A stretch of 64,000 bases of DNA from Nonomuraea spiralis (GTDB lineage: Bacteria > Actinomycetota > Actinomycetes > Streptosporangiales > Streptosporangiaceae), in the NCBI RefSeq assembly GCF_014648435.1, contig NZ_BMRC01000003.1:434001-498000 (forward strand), given 5' to 3'. The translations under genes were made by a program, and so were the position numbers. The notes beneath the pieces were generated by a model that ran no database searches, was not told the origin of the DNA, and worked only from the letters and a program-made list of their open reading frames with translations. The first letter of the stretch is position 1. Each line of letters begins with the position of its first letter. Shown here piece by piece: positions 14,963 through 23,424 of this stretch.

Positions 14963-15784
14963 TCAGGAGTGGGCGTGTTCGGCGGGAATGGTGCCGAGGC
15001 GGCCGGCCTGGAAGTCCTCGAAGGCCTGGACCAGCTCGGCGCGGGTGTTCATGACGAACGGGCCGTGGTGCGCCACGGGCTCCCCGATCGGCTCGCCGCC
15101 CAGCACGATCACGTCGAGCGTGTCCTTGGCGTCGATCGTGATGGTCTCGCCCACGGTGGTCAGGCCCGGCCGGTTGCCGAAGCCGTCGAAGACCGCGAGC
15201 TGGCCGTCGTGCAGCGGCCGCCGCTCGGCGCCGACCGTGCCGCGTCCGGAGAGCACGTAGACCAGGGCGTTGTAGTCCTTGCGCCACGGCATGGTCAGCC
15301 GCGCGCCCGGGGTGATGGTGGCGTGCAGCAGCGTGATCGGCGTCTGCGTGCTGCCGGGACCGGTGCTCCCGGCCAGCTCGCCGGCGATGAGCCGCACCAG
15401 CGCGCCGCCGTCGTGGCTGCTCAGCAGCGCGACGCTGGAACGCCCGATGTCCTGGTACTTCGGCGCGATCATCTTCTTGGCGCCCGGCAGGTTGACCCAG
15501 AGCTGGATGCCGTGGAACAGCCCGCCCTTCTGCACGAGCCACTCCGGCGGCGCCTCCTTGTGCAGGATGCCGGAGGCGGCGGTCATCCATTGGGTGTCGC
15601 CGTTGGTGATCGTGCCGCCGCCGCCGTTGGAGTCGAGGTGCTCCATGACGCCGTCGATCATGTACGTGATTCGAGCTTGATCGCCGCCAGGCTCGACGGC
15701 GAGCACCTTCCGTTGCGGCATCCCCGCCACCGGCTCGGGGATGCGCGGGAGGGTGAGCGGGTTCTCAACGGTTACGGCGGGCAT
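14963..15784 (-). CDS. pirin family protein
   Basis: A 273-residue bicupin. The N-terminal cupin carries the pirin signature (MDGVMEHLDSNGGGGTITNGDTQW, broken here into its parts HLDSNGGGG and GDTQWMTAASGILH), followed by EAPPEWLVQKGGLFHGIQLWVNLP. The first His is normally HPHRG in pirins; here MEHLDS lies where HPHRGIE-type metal ligands follow, so full metal coordination is uncertain. Pirins often act as quercetin 2,3-dioxygenases or redox sensors. An inverted repeat TAGTT-TTC-AACTA lies 42 bases upstream of the start, and a strong terminator follows the gene. Confidence 0.85.
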   Translation of the reverse strand: MPAVTVENPLTLPRIPEPVAGMPQRKVLAVEPGGDQARITYMIDGVMEHLDSNGGGGTITNGDTQWMTAASGILHKEAPPEWLVQKGGLFHGIQLWVNLPGAKKMIAPKYQDIGRSSVALLSSHDGGALVRLIAGELAGSTGPGSTQTPITLLHATITPGARLTMPWRKDYNALVYVLSGRGTVGAERRPLHDGQLAVFDGFGNRPGLTTVGETITIDAKDTLDVIVLGGEPIGEPVAHHGPFVMNTRAELVQAFEDFQAGRLGTIPAEHAHS

Positions 15785-15825
15785 GTCGCGCTCCTTCCAG
15801 CGGATCTGCCCCTCTCAACCAAGTT

Positions 15826-15838
15826 TAGTTTTCAACTA
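15826..15838. promoter_or_regulatory. small inverted repeat upstream of the pirin gene
   Basis: TAGTT-TTC-AACTA is a perfect 5-3-5 inverted repeat in an AT-rich patch where the pirin promoter should be. It resembles MarR-class operators in size; a MarR gene lies downstream, but a link is speculative. Confidence 0.3.
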
Positions 15839-15850
15839 TTCCGTGAGGGG

Positions 15851-16489
15851 TCACGGGATGCGGGACATCATCCGTTCCATGCCGTTGATCCAGTTGTCGC
15901 GCAGGGCCTGGGTGGCGTTGGGCAGGTCGTCCGCCTGAAGGAAATCGGCGATGCGGCGGTGCTCGGCGGCCTCGCGTTCCAGGGGGGCGTCGTCACCGGC
16001 GATCAGGTGCGCGTAGCGGCGCATGCCGGCCTTGACGCTGGTGATGAGGTCGAGCAGGCGCTCGTTGCGGCAGCCGCTGAGCAGCAGGTCGTGCCACTCG
16101 TCGTCGTGACGCTCGATGATCTGCTGCTCGGCCACGTTGTCGGGGAAGTCCTGGGCCAGCTTCACCAGGTCGGGGGCGATGGAACGCAGGTGGGCCGGGT
16201 CGGAGCAGTCGAGGGCCAGCGCCTCCAGGGCGGCGACGATCTCGCACAGCTCCCTGAACTCCCGCCTGCTCACCGGGGCGAACCGGAAGCCGCGCCCCTG
16301 GTTGCTCTCCAGCACGCCCTCGCCCGCCAGGGTGATCAGCGCCTCGCGCAGGGGAGTGCGGCTGACGCCCAGATCGGCGGCGAGGGACGCCTCGTTTATG
16401 TCGGTCCCGGCGGCGAAGTCGCCTCGATCAAGCCTGCTCAGCAGCTCTTCCCTGATCTGCTCGCGCAACGGTCGCCGCTCGATCGGCAT
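15851..16489 (-). CDS. GntR family regulator, FadR (FCD) subfamily
   Basis: A 212-residue regulator starting at ATG 16489, with GAGGGAG 6 bases upstream; the longer open frame upstream has no ribosome site. The N-terminal winged helix is LREQIREELLSRL ... INEASLAADLGVSRTPLREAL, and the C-terminal FCD ligand domain includes FRELCEIVAALEALAL and EWHDLLLSGCRNERLLDL. FadR-type repressors usually sense acids or sugars and act on the adjacent operon. It is divergent from the nine-gene GH42/GcvP-like operon, so it is the likely local repressor. Confidence 0.92.
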   Translation of the reverse strand: MPIERRPLREQIREELLSRLDRGDFAAGTDINEASLAADLGVSRTPLREALITLAGEGVLESNQGRGFRFAPVSRREFRELCEIVAALEALALDCSDPAHLRSIAPDLVKLAQDFPDNVAEQQIIERHDDEWHDLLLSGCRNERLLDLITSVKAGMRRYAHLIAGDDAPLEREAAEHRRIADFLQADDLPNATQALRDNWINGMERMMSRIP

Positions 16490-16528
16490 GGCAACTCCCT
16501 CTCGTTCAGGACAACCGAATCTTAACCC

Positions 16529-16600
16529 TTGACGTGATGCAAAATACTGCACTATGAATTCGGCATACAAAATATTACATTGCATGATCGAGGAGTTCGA
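16529..16600 (+). promoter_or_regulatory. promoter and putative GntR operators of the GH42/GcvP-like operon
   Basis: TTGACG (16529-16534) and TATGAA (16553-16558) are spaced 18 bases and form a good promoter. Around it lie AT-rich repeats: AAAATACTGCA (16541-16551) and AAAATATTACA (16569-16579) are 9/11 direct repeats 28 bp apart, and ATGCAA (16537-16542) mirrors TTGCAT (16580-16585). GAGGAG (16590-16595) serves the GTG at 16601. Confidence 0.5.
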
Positions 16601-18547
16601 GTGGGGCTGACCCGGATACCGGGGCTGCTGTTCGGCGGGGACTACAACCCGGAGCAGTGGCCGGAGGAGGTGTGGGCCGAGGACGCGCGGCTCATGGCCG
16701 AGGCCGGGGTCAACATGGCGACCGTCGCGGTGTTCTCCTGGTCACGCCTGGAGCCCGAGCGCGGTTCGTACGACTTCGGGTGGCTTGACCGGGTGCTGGA
16801 CCTGCTGCACGAGCACGGCATCGCCGCCGACCTGGCCACCGCGACCGCGACGCCGCCGCCGTGGCTGGTGCGCGAGCACCCCGAGATGATGCCGGTCAAC
16901 GCCGACGGCGTGCGCCTGGAGTTCGGCTCCCGGCAGGGCTACTGCCCGAGCTCGCCGGTCTACCGCGAGCACGCCGTACGGCTGGCCACCGTGATGGCCG
17001 AGCGCTACGGCGAGCACCCCGCGCTGGCCATGTGGCACATCGGCAACGAGTACGCCGACCACACACTCGAATGTTTCTGCCCGGAGTCCGCCCGCCACTT
17101 CCGCCGCTGGCTGGAAGCGCGGTACGCGACCGTGGACGGCCTCAACGACGCCTGGGGCACCTCCTGCTGGGGCCAGCACTACACCGGCTTCCACCAGGTC
17201 GAGCCCCCGAGGACGGCGCCCGGCCCGGTCAACCCCGCCCAGGTGCTCGACTGGCGGCGCTTCTGCAGCGACGCGCTCCTGGAGCTGTTCCTGGCCGAGA
17301 AGGCGGCGCTGCGCGCGGTCACCCCGGGCGTCCCCGTCACCACGAACTTCATGAGCATCCTGCACGGCCTCGACTACTGGAAGTGGGCCGCCGCCGAGGA
17401 CCTGGTCAGCGACGACGCCTACCCCGACCCCGCCGACCCCGGCTCCCACGTGCAGGTGGCGCTCAGCTACGACCTCATGCGCTCGCTCCGGCAGGGCCCC
17501 TGGCTGCTGCTGGAGTCGGCGCCGTCCGCGGTGTCCTGGCGCGAGGTGAACGTCCCCAAGCCGCCGGGCATGATGCGCCTGCACAGCCTCCAGGCACTCG
17601 CCCACGGCTCCGACGGCGTGATGTTCTTCCAGTGGCGGCAGGCCAGGTACGGCCCCGAGAAGTTCCACTCGGCCATGCTCCCGCACGGCGGGACGCGGAC
17701 CCGCGGCTGGCGGGACACCCTGGCGCTCGGCGGCGACCTCCGCAACCTGTCGGAGGTGGCGGGGACGCGGACCCGCGCCCAGGTCGCGCTGCTGCTCGAC
17801 TGGCCGAGCTGGTGGGCCCTGGAGGCCCCGGAGTCCATGCCGTCCAACCGGCTCAAGCTCAAGGAACTGCTCCTGTCCTGGTACGCCCCGCTGCACGCCA
17901 GGGGCATCGCCGTGGACCTGGCGCCGCCCGGCCGCGACCTGTCGTCGTACGAGCTGGTCATCGCCCCGAACCTCTACATGTGCACCGCCGAGCAGGCCGC
18001 GGCGCTGGAGGCGTACGAGGGCAGGCTCGTCGTGGGGCCGTTCAGCGGCGTGGTGGACGAGAGCGACCGGGTGCACCCCGGCGGCGCGCCCGGTCCGCTG
18101 GCCGGGCTGCTCGGCATCGCCGTGGAGGAGTTCTGGCCGCTCGCCGACGGGCAGGTCCAGCGGACCGGCCTGGGCGAGGCCCGCACCTGGGCCGAGTGGA
18201 TCAGGCTGGAGGGCGCCGAGCCCGTCGCCCTGTTCGAGGGCGGCGACCTGGACGGCCTGCCCGCCGTCACCCGCAAGGGCCCGGTCACCTACGTCGGCTG
18301 CGTGCTCGACGACGTGACGCCGGTGCTGGAGCCGCTGCTGGACGGCATCGAGCGCGTCGACGTGCCGGAGGGCGTCGAGGCCGTCAGGAGGGGCGGCCAC
18401 CTGTTCCTCCTCAACCACACCACCGCTCCGCGGCAGGTCACGCTCCCGTACGCCGGGACGGACCTGCTCACCGGGGCCGAACTGCGGGGCGGCATCGAGC
18501 TGGCCCCTCGCGACGCCGTCGTGCTCAGGATCGAAGGAGAGAAGTGA
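16601..18547 (+). CDS. GH42 beta-galactosidase
   Basis: A 648-residue glycosidase, normal for GH42. GTG 16601 is chosen because GAGGAG lies 5 bases upstream. The protein opens with LLFGGDYNPEQWPEEVWAED, the GH42 hallmark; the acid/base is Glu150 in WHIGNEYADH and the nucleophile Glu305 in LLLESAPSAVSW, in place of the commoner MEQAPG. Catalytic TIM barrel, trimerisation domain and small C-terminal beta domain are all present. No signal peptide is seen, so it acts on imported galactosides or related sugars. It is the first gene of the operon, and its stop overlaps the GcvPA-like start (GTGA). Specificity may be for another beta-glycoside such as arabinopyranoside. Confidence 0.93.
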   Translation: MGLTRIPGLLFGGDYNPEQWPEEVWAEDARLMAEAGVNMATVAVFSWSRLEPERGSYDFGWLDRVLDLLHEHGIAADLATATATPPPWLVREHPEMMPVNADGVRLEFGSRQGYCPSSPVYREHAVRLATVMAERYGEHPALAMWHIGNEYADHTLECFCPESARHFRRWLEARYATVDGLNDAWGTSCWGQHYTGFHQVEPPRTAPGPVNPAQVLDWRRFCSDALLELFLAEKAALRAVTPGVPVTTNFMSILHGLDYWKWAAAEDLVSDDAYPDPADPGSHVQVALSYDLMRSLRQGPWLLLESAPSAVSWREVNVPKPPGMMRLHSLQALAHGSDGVMFFQWRQARYGPEKFHSAMLPHGGTRTRGWRDTLALGGDLRNLSEVAGTRTRAQVALLLDWPSWWALEAPESMPSNRLKLKELLLSWYAPLHARGIAVDLAPPGRDLSSYELVIAPNLYMCTAEQAAALEAYEGRLVVGPFSGVVDESDRVHPGGAPGPLAGLLGIAVEEFWPLADGQVQRTGLGEARTWAEWIRLEGAEPVALFEGGDLDGLPAVTRKGPVTYVGCVLDDVTPVLEPLLDGIERVDVPEGVEAVRRGGHLFLLNHTTAPRQVTLPYAGTDLLTGAELRGGIELAPRDAVVLRIEGEK

Positions 18548-19875
18548 CGCACCCGTACATACCCAACGCCGAGCCGGGCGTGCGAGCCGAGATGCTCGCG
18601 GCGGTCGGCGCGTCGAGCGTCGATGAGTTCTACGCCGACATCCCCGCCGAGCTGCGGCTCGACCGGCCGCTCGACCTGCCGGCGCCGTTCACCGCCGAGC
18701 GCGACCTGGTGCGCCACATGAAGGGGCTGTTCGACCGGAACACCGACACCGAGGAGGCGCTCAGCTTCCTCGGCCACGGCTGCTACCCGCACCACGTGCC
18801 CGCCGTCTGCGACGAGGTCAACTCCAGGAGCGAGTTCCTGACCGCGTACGCGGGCGAGCCGTACGAGGACCACGGCCGCTTCCAGGCCCTGTTCGAGTAC
18901 GTCAGCATGATGGGCGAGCTGCTGGAGATGGACGTCGTCAACGTCCCCACCTACGACGGCTTCCAGGCCTCCGGCACCGCCCTGCGCATGGCCTGCCGCT
19001 ACACCAAGCGGTCGAAGGTGCTGGTCACCGGCGCGGTGAGCGCCGACAAGCTGAGCAAGCTGCACGACTTCCTGGCCCCCGACATCACCGTCGAGCTCGC
19101 CCCCGTGGCCGCCGACGGGCAGATGGGGGAGATCACGCTCGACGACTCCTACGCCGCGATCTACCTGGAGACCCCGAACGTCTACGGCGTCGTCGAGACC
19201 CGCGGCCGCGAGCTGGCCGACCTCGCCCACGCCCACGGCGCGCTGCTGGTCGTCAGCGCCGACCCCATCTCCCTGGGCGTCCTGGCCCCGCCCGCCTCCT
19301 ACGGCGCCGACATCGTCTGCGGCGACATCCAGTCGCTCGGCATCCACCAGAACTACGGCGGCGGCCACGCCGGCTACATCGCCACCCAGGACCACGAGCC
19401 GCTGGTCGCCGAGTTCCCCTCGCGCCTGTTCGGCATCGCGCCGACGAAGGTCCCCGGCGAGTACGGCTTCGGCGACGTCTTCTACGACCGCACCTCCTTC
19501 GCCGTGCGCGAGGAGGGCAAGGAATGGGTGGGCACCGCCGCCGCCCTGTGGGGCATCACGGCCGGGGTCTATCTCGCGCTCATGGGCCCGCAGGGCATGA
19601 AGGACCTGGGCGAGACCGTCCTGGCCCGTACCCGTTACGCCATGAACGCCCTGGCCGGGTCGGTCACCGTCCGGCACGAGGGCGCGGTGCACTTCCGCGA
19701 GTTCGCGATCGAGGTGCCCGACGCGGCGGCGCTGCTGGCCCGGCTGCGCGAGCGCGGCATCTACGGCGGGGTCCAGCTGGACGAGCGCACGGTGCTGGTC
19801 TGCGTGACCGAACGCCACACCATCGACGACATCGACCGGCTCGCGGCAGCCGTACAGGAGGTTGTGCAGGCATGA
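18544..19875 (+). CDS. gcvPA: GcvPA-like protein (divergent glycine decarboxylase subunit 1 paralog)
   Basis: A 443-residue PLP-fold protein, typical length for GcvPA. Canonical landmarks remain: YIPNAEPGVRAEMLAAVG at the start, SFLGHGCYPHHVPAV, SADPISLGVLAPP and YGADIVCGDIQSLG. Others are changed. The family's YTPYQPE-SQG segment is YAGEPYEDHGRFQ here, EYQTM is EYVSM, ASMYDGATA is VPTYDGFQA, and the region around the usual EKATSNICTN reads REEGKEWVGTAAALWG. It is coupled by 4-bp overlaps to the GH42 and GcvPB-like genes. No gcvT or gcvH lies nearby. I infer a heterodimeric PLP enzyme with GcvPB-like that acts on another substrate. Automated annotation would call it glycine dehydrogenase subunit 1. 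Confidence 0.83.
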   Translation: MTHPYIPNAEPGVRAEMLAAVGASSVDEFYADIPAELRLDRPLDLPAPFTAERDLVRHMKGLFDRNTDTEEALSFLGHGCYPHHVPAVCDEVNSRSEFLTAYAGEPYEDHGRFQALFEYVSMMGELLEMDVVNVPTYDGFQASGTALRMACRYTKRSKVLVTGAVSADKLSKLHDFLAPDITVELAPVAADGQMGEITLDDSYAAIYLETPNVYGVVETRGRELADLAHAHGALLVVSADPISLGVLAPPASYGADIVCGDIQSLGIHQNYGGGHAGYIATQDHEPLVAEFPSRLFGIAPTKVPGEYGFGDVFYDRTSFAVREEGKEWVGTAAALWGITAGVYLALMGPQGMKDLGETVLARTRYAMNALAGSVTVRHEGAVHFREFAIEVPDAAALLARLRERGIYGGVQLDERTVLVCVTERHTIDDIDRLAAAVQEVVQA

Positions 19876-21428
19876 GCGGTCACGGAGCCGAGTCCTTCGC
19901 GGAGCTGCCGGTGGCGCCCAAGCCGCCGCTGCGCCGCTTCCACCAGGCACGCTGGGACGAGCCGATCATCTTCGAGCTGTCCAGCCCCGGCCGCCGCGGC
20001 ATGGCCGTGCCCGAGCCGGGCGCGGAGAAGGTCGAGCTGCCCGCGGGCGTCGGACGGGCCACCCCGCCCGCGCTGCCGGAGATGTCGCAGCTCCACGTGC
20101 TGCGCCACTACCTGCGGCTGTCGCAGGAGAACCTGGGCGTCGACCTCAACATCGACGTCGGCCAGGGCACCTGCACGATGAAGTACAGCCCCAAGGTCAA
20201 CGACCAGTTCGCGAACGCGATCGCCGAGCTGCACCCGCTGCAGCACGAGGAGACCGTGCAGGGCGTGCTGGAGATCTACTGGCGGATGGAGCGCATGCTG
20301 GCCGAGATCTCCGGCATGTCGCGTGTGTCGCTCCAGCCCGGCTCGGGCTCGGCGGCCATCTACGCCAACATCGCCATGATCAGGGCCTACCACGCCGCCC
20401 GCGGCGAGGGGCACCGGGACCAGGTCATCACCACGATGTTCTCGCACCCGTCGAACGCGGCCTGCGCCAAGACCGCCGGGTACGAGGTCATCACCCTCAT
20501 GCCGGACGCCAACGGCCTGCCCGACCTCGAGGCCCTGCGTGCCGCCGTCGGCCCCCGCACGGCCGCCCTGATGATCACCAACCCCGAGGACACCGGCATC
20601 TACAACTCCCGGATCAAGGAGTTCGTGGACCTGGTGCACGAGGTCGGCGGCCTGGCCTGCTACGACCAGGCCAACGCCAACGGCATCCTCGGCATCACCA
20701 GGGCCCGCGACGCCGGGTTCGACCTGTGCCACTTCAACCTGCACAAGACGTTCTCCACGCCGCACGCCTGCGGCGGCCCGGCGGCCGGCGCCTGCGGCGT
20801 CTCGCCTGACCTGGAGCCGTTCCTGCCGGGGCCGGTGGTGTCGTTCGACGGCAGCTCGTACGGGCTGGAGACGCCTGCGCAGACCGTCGGCAAGATCCGG
20901 CCGTTCCTCGGCGTCACCCCGAACATCGTGCGCGCCTACGCCTGGATCATGGCCCTGGGCGCGGAGGGGCTGCGCGAGGTGGCCGAGACGGCCGTGCTGA
21001 ACAACAACTACCTGATGCACAAGGTGTTGCAGATCCCCGGGGCCTCGGCGCCGTGGGATCAGCGCAGGATCGAGCAGGTCCGCTACTCCTGGCAGGAGCT
21101 GTCGGAGGAGACGGGGGTGCACTCGGAGGAGATCGGCGTGCGCGCCGCCGACTTCGGGGTCCACTACTGGACCAGCCACCACCCGTACCTGGTGCCCGAG
21201 CCGTTCACGCTGGAGCCGACGGAGTCGTACTCGCGGGAGGACCTGGACGAGTACGCGGCGATCCTGGAGCACGTCGCCTCGGAGGCGCGGCGGGATCCGG
21301 AGTTCGTCAAGGGCGCGCCGTACAACCAGACGATCCACAAGATCGACCCGACGCCGCTGGACGACCCCAAGCAGTGGGCGCCGACCTGGCGCGCCTACGT
21401 GCGCAAGCACCTGTCCGCGGGCGGCTGA
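19872..21428 (+). CDS. gcvPB: GcvPB-like protein (divergent glycine decarboxylase subunit 2 paralog)
   Basis: A 518-residue subunit with the PLP-binding lysine Lys292 in FNLHKTFSTPHACGGP. The GcvPB frame is clear (LSQENLGVDLNIDVGQGTC then MKYSPKVND; LHPLQHEETVQG; RAYHAARGEGHR). However, several motifs common in glycine decarboxylases differ: PLGSCTMKYNP is GQGTCTMKYSP, AAGAHGE is QPGSGSAAI, HGSNPA is SHPSNAA, and DGAN-NA is DQANANG. Loss of the histidine of the HGE motif should alter the pocket. Start is the ATG overlapping the GcvPA-like stop. It presumably pairs with GcvPA-like as a PLP decarboxylase, lyase or aminotransferase of unknown substrate. Confidence 0.83.
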   Translation: MSGHGAESFAELPVAPKPPLRRFHQARWDEPIIFELSSPGRRGMAVPEPGAEKVELPAGVGRATPPALPEMSQLHVLRHYLRLSQENLGVDLNIDVGQGTCTMKYSPKVNDQFANAIAELHPLQHEETVQGVLEIYWRMERMLAEISGMSRVSLQPGSGSAAIYANIAMIRAYHAARGEGHRDQVITTMFSHPSNAACAKTAGYEVITLMPDANGLPDLEALRAAVGPRTAALMITNPEDTGIYNSRIKEFVDLVHEVGGLACYDQANANGILGITRARDAGFDLCHFNLHKTFSTPHACGGPAAGACGVSPDLEPFLPGPVVSFDGSSYGLETPAQTVGKIRPFLGVTPNIVRAYAWIMALGAEGLREVAETAVLNNNYLMHKVLQIPGASAPWDQRRIEQVRYSWQELSEETGVHSEEIGVRAADFGVHYWTSHHPYLVPEPFTLEPTESYSREDLDEYAAILEHVASEARRDPEFVKGAPYNQTIHKIDPTPLDDPKQWAPTWRAYVRKHLSAGG

Positions 21429-21431
21429 CCC

Positions 21432-22637
21432 ATGGCCTCCGGAGGGAACGGCGTGGTCGGGTTGGTCGTCAACCCGGTCGCGGGGCTGGGCGGGGCCGTG
21501 GGGCTCAAGGGCAGCGACGGGGCCGGCGTACAGCGGGCCGCGCTGGCCAGGGGCGCCGAGCCCAAGGCCGGGCGGCGGGCCGCGCAGGCCGTCGCCACGC
21601 TGCTCGCCCGCCGTCCCGGCCTCCGGCTGGTGACCGTGGCGGGGGCCATGGGCGAGGACAGTGCCCGCGCCGCCGCGGTCCCGTACGAGCTGGTGCCCTC
21701 CGGCGGCCAGGACGTGACCACCGCGGCGGACACCCGCGCGGCCGTCACGGCGCTCGCGGACGTGGACCTGCTGCTGTTCGCCGGCGGCGACGGCACGGCC
21801 CGCGACGTGCTCGACGCCGTGCGGGAGCTCGGCGCGGCGGCGCCGCCCGTGCTGGGGATCCCGGCGGGGGTCAAGGTGTACTCGGGGTGCTTCGCGCTCA
21901 GCCCGGCCACCGCCGGGTTCGTGGCCGCGGACTTCCTGACCCGGCCCGGGACGGCCGAGGCCGAGGTCGTGGACCTGGACGAGGAGCGCTACCGGCGCGG
22001 GCTCGTCAGCCCCCGGCTCTACGGTAGCCTGCGCGTCCCGGCAGGTCGCGCGGCCTTGTCGGGACGTAAGGCGGGCTCCTCGGACGCGGCTCCGGCCACG
22101 GTCGAGGGCATCGCCCGGGAGATCGCGGCCCGGCTGCGGCCGGGGGTGCGCTACGTGCTCGGCCCCGGCGCCACCACGGCGGCCGTGGGCAGGGAGCTCG
22201 GGCTCGCCACCACGCTGCTCGGCGTGGACGTGGTCGAGGCCCGTACGGGCGGCGCCGACCTGGTGGCCGCCGACGTGACCGAGGGGGAGCTGTTCGAGCT
22301 GGTACGCGGCCGGGAGGCGGTCCTCGTGCTGTCGGTGATCGGCGGCCAGGGCTTCGTGCTCGGACGCGGCAACCAGCAGGTCTCCCCCCGGGTGCTCGAC
22401 GAGGTGCTCGGCGGTGTCTCCGGCGGCGTTCCCAGCAGTGTCTCCGGGGGTGGGGACGGGCTGGTCGTGCTGGCGACGCAGCAGAAGCTGGCCGGGCTCG
22501 GAGGGCGGCCGCTGCTGGCCGACAGCGGTGACCAGGAACTGGACCGGAAGCTGGCCGGGCACGTACGAGTGATCACCGGATACCGCGAAAGCACGATTTA
22601 TCGCATTTGTGCGGCAAGTGAGGAGTTCTACGGATGA
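21432..22637 (+). CDS. AcoX-like ATP-NAD kinase family protein
   Basis: A 401-residue protein. The N-terminal [13 protein letters not shown] and the GGDGT motif (118-122, [11 protein letters not shown]) place it in the ATP-NAD kinase/diacylglycerol kinase fold; [17 protein letters not shown] near residues 305-320 is typical of the AcoX group, found in acetoin-dehydrogenase operons with no settled function. It starts 3 bases after the GcvPB-like stop and overlaps the SDR start (ATGA). As the housekeeping NAD kinase is normally elsewhere, a role in phosphorylating a pathway intermediate or supplying NADP for the SDR is possible. Both are inference. Confidence 0.8.
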   Translation: MASGGNGVVGLVVNPVAGLGGAVGLKGSDGAGVQRAALARGAEPKAGRRAAQAVATLLARRPGLRLVTVAGAMGEDSARAAAVPYELVPSGGQDVTTAADTRAAVTALADVDLLLFAGGDGTARDVLDAVRELGAAAPPVLGIPAGVKVYSGCFALSPATAGFVAADFLTRPGTAEAEVVDLDEERYRRGLVSPRLYGSLRVPAGRAALSGRKAGSSDAAPATVEGIAREIAARLRPGVRYVLGPGATTAAVGRELGLATTLLGVDVVEARTGGADLVAADVTEGELFELVRGREAVLVLSVIGGQGFVLGRGNQQVSPRVLDEVLGGVSGGVPSSVSGGGDGLVVLATQQKLAGLGGRPLLADSGDQELDRKLAGHVRVITGYRESTIYRICAASEEFYG

Positions 22638-23389
22638 ACAGGCTCGATGGCAAGGTCGCGATCGTCACCGGCGGTGCCTCCGGCATCGGTCGCGCGACGG
22701 CGTTGCTCTTCGCCGAGGCGGGCGCCCAGGTCGTCGTCGCCGACATCGACGGCGCGGGGGCCGAGGAGACGGCCAAGCAGATCGTGGCGTCGGGGGCGGC
22801 CGCGGTCGCCGTCCAGGGGGACGTGTCCGCTGAGGAGGACTGCCGGCGCATCGTCCGCACGGCCGTGGACACCTACGGCGGCCTGCACGTGCTGTTCAAC
22901 AACGCGGGCATCATCCGCCGCACCACCGTCCTCGACCTCGACGCCGACGAGTGGGACCGGGTGATGGCGGTCAACGTGCGCTCGGTGTTCCTGATGTGCA
23001 AGCACGCCGTCCCGCTCATGACCGAGGGCGGCTCGATCGTCAACACGGGCTCCGGCTGGGGCCTCAAGGGCGGTGGGAACGCGATCTCCTACTGCGCCTC
23101 CAAGGCGGCCGTCGTCAACATGACCAGGGCGCTGGCGATCGACCACGCCAAGGCCGGGATCCGGGTGAACTCCGTCAACCCCGGCGACACGAACACGCCC
23201 ATGCTGCGGGACGAGGCCCGCCAGCTCAACGAGGACTGGGCCGCCTTCGAGGCCGACGCCGCCGACCGGCCGATGGGCCGCTCGGGCAGCCCCGAGGAGA
23301 TCGCCCAGGCCGTCCTCTTCCTGGCGAGCGACGCCGCCAGTTACGTCACCGGTTCCGCGCTCGTCGTCGACGGCGGCGGGCTCGCGTAG
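22634..23389 (+). CDS. SDR family oxidoreductase
   Basis: A 251-residue classical short-chain dehydrogenase. It has the NAD(P)-binding TGGASGIG (13-20), an acidic residue after strand 2 (VVADIDGAG) that favours NAD, NNAG, the catalytic YCASK (Tyr/Lys), and the C-terminal GSALVVDGG. The usual serine region reads [13 protein letters not shown]. The ATG overlaps the AcoX-like stop. Within the operon it probably oxidises a sugar or hydroxyacid intermediate produced after glycoside hydrolysis. Substrate is unknown. Confidence 0.92.
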   Translation: MNRLDGKVAIVTGGASGIGRATALLFAEAGAQVVVADIDGAGAEETAKQIVASGAAAVAVQGDVSAEEDCRRIVRTAVDTYGGLHVLFNNAGIIRRTTVLDLDADEWDRVMAVNVRSVFLMCKHAVPLMTEGGSIVNTGSGWGLKGGGNAISYCASKAAVVNMTRALAIDHAKAGIRVNSVNPGDTNTPMLRDEARQLNEDWAAFEADAADRPMGRSGSPEEIAQAVLFLASDAASYVTGSALVVDGGGLA

Positions 23390-23424
23390 CCCTCAACAGC
23401 ACCACCCCCCCGAAGGAGCCCATC

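Noticed and set aside
18544..21428. Ordinary glycine cleavage system P-protein genes
   Set aside because: No gcvT, gcvH or lpd is adjacent, the operon is for glycosides, and several conserved active-site motifs differ; kept as a divergent paralog pair instead.
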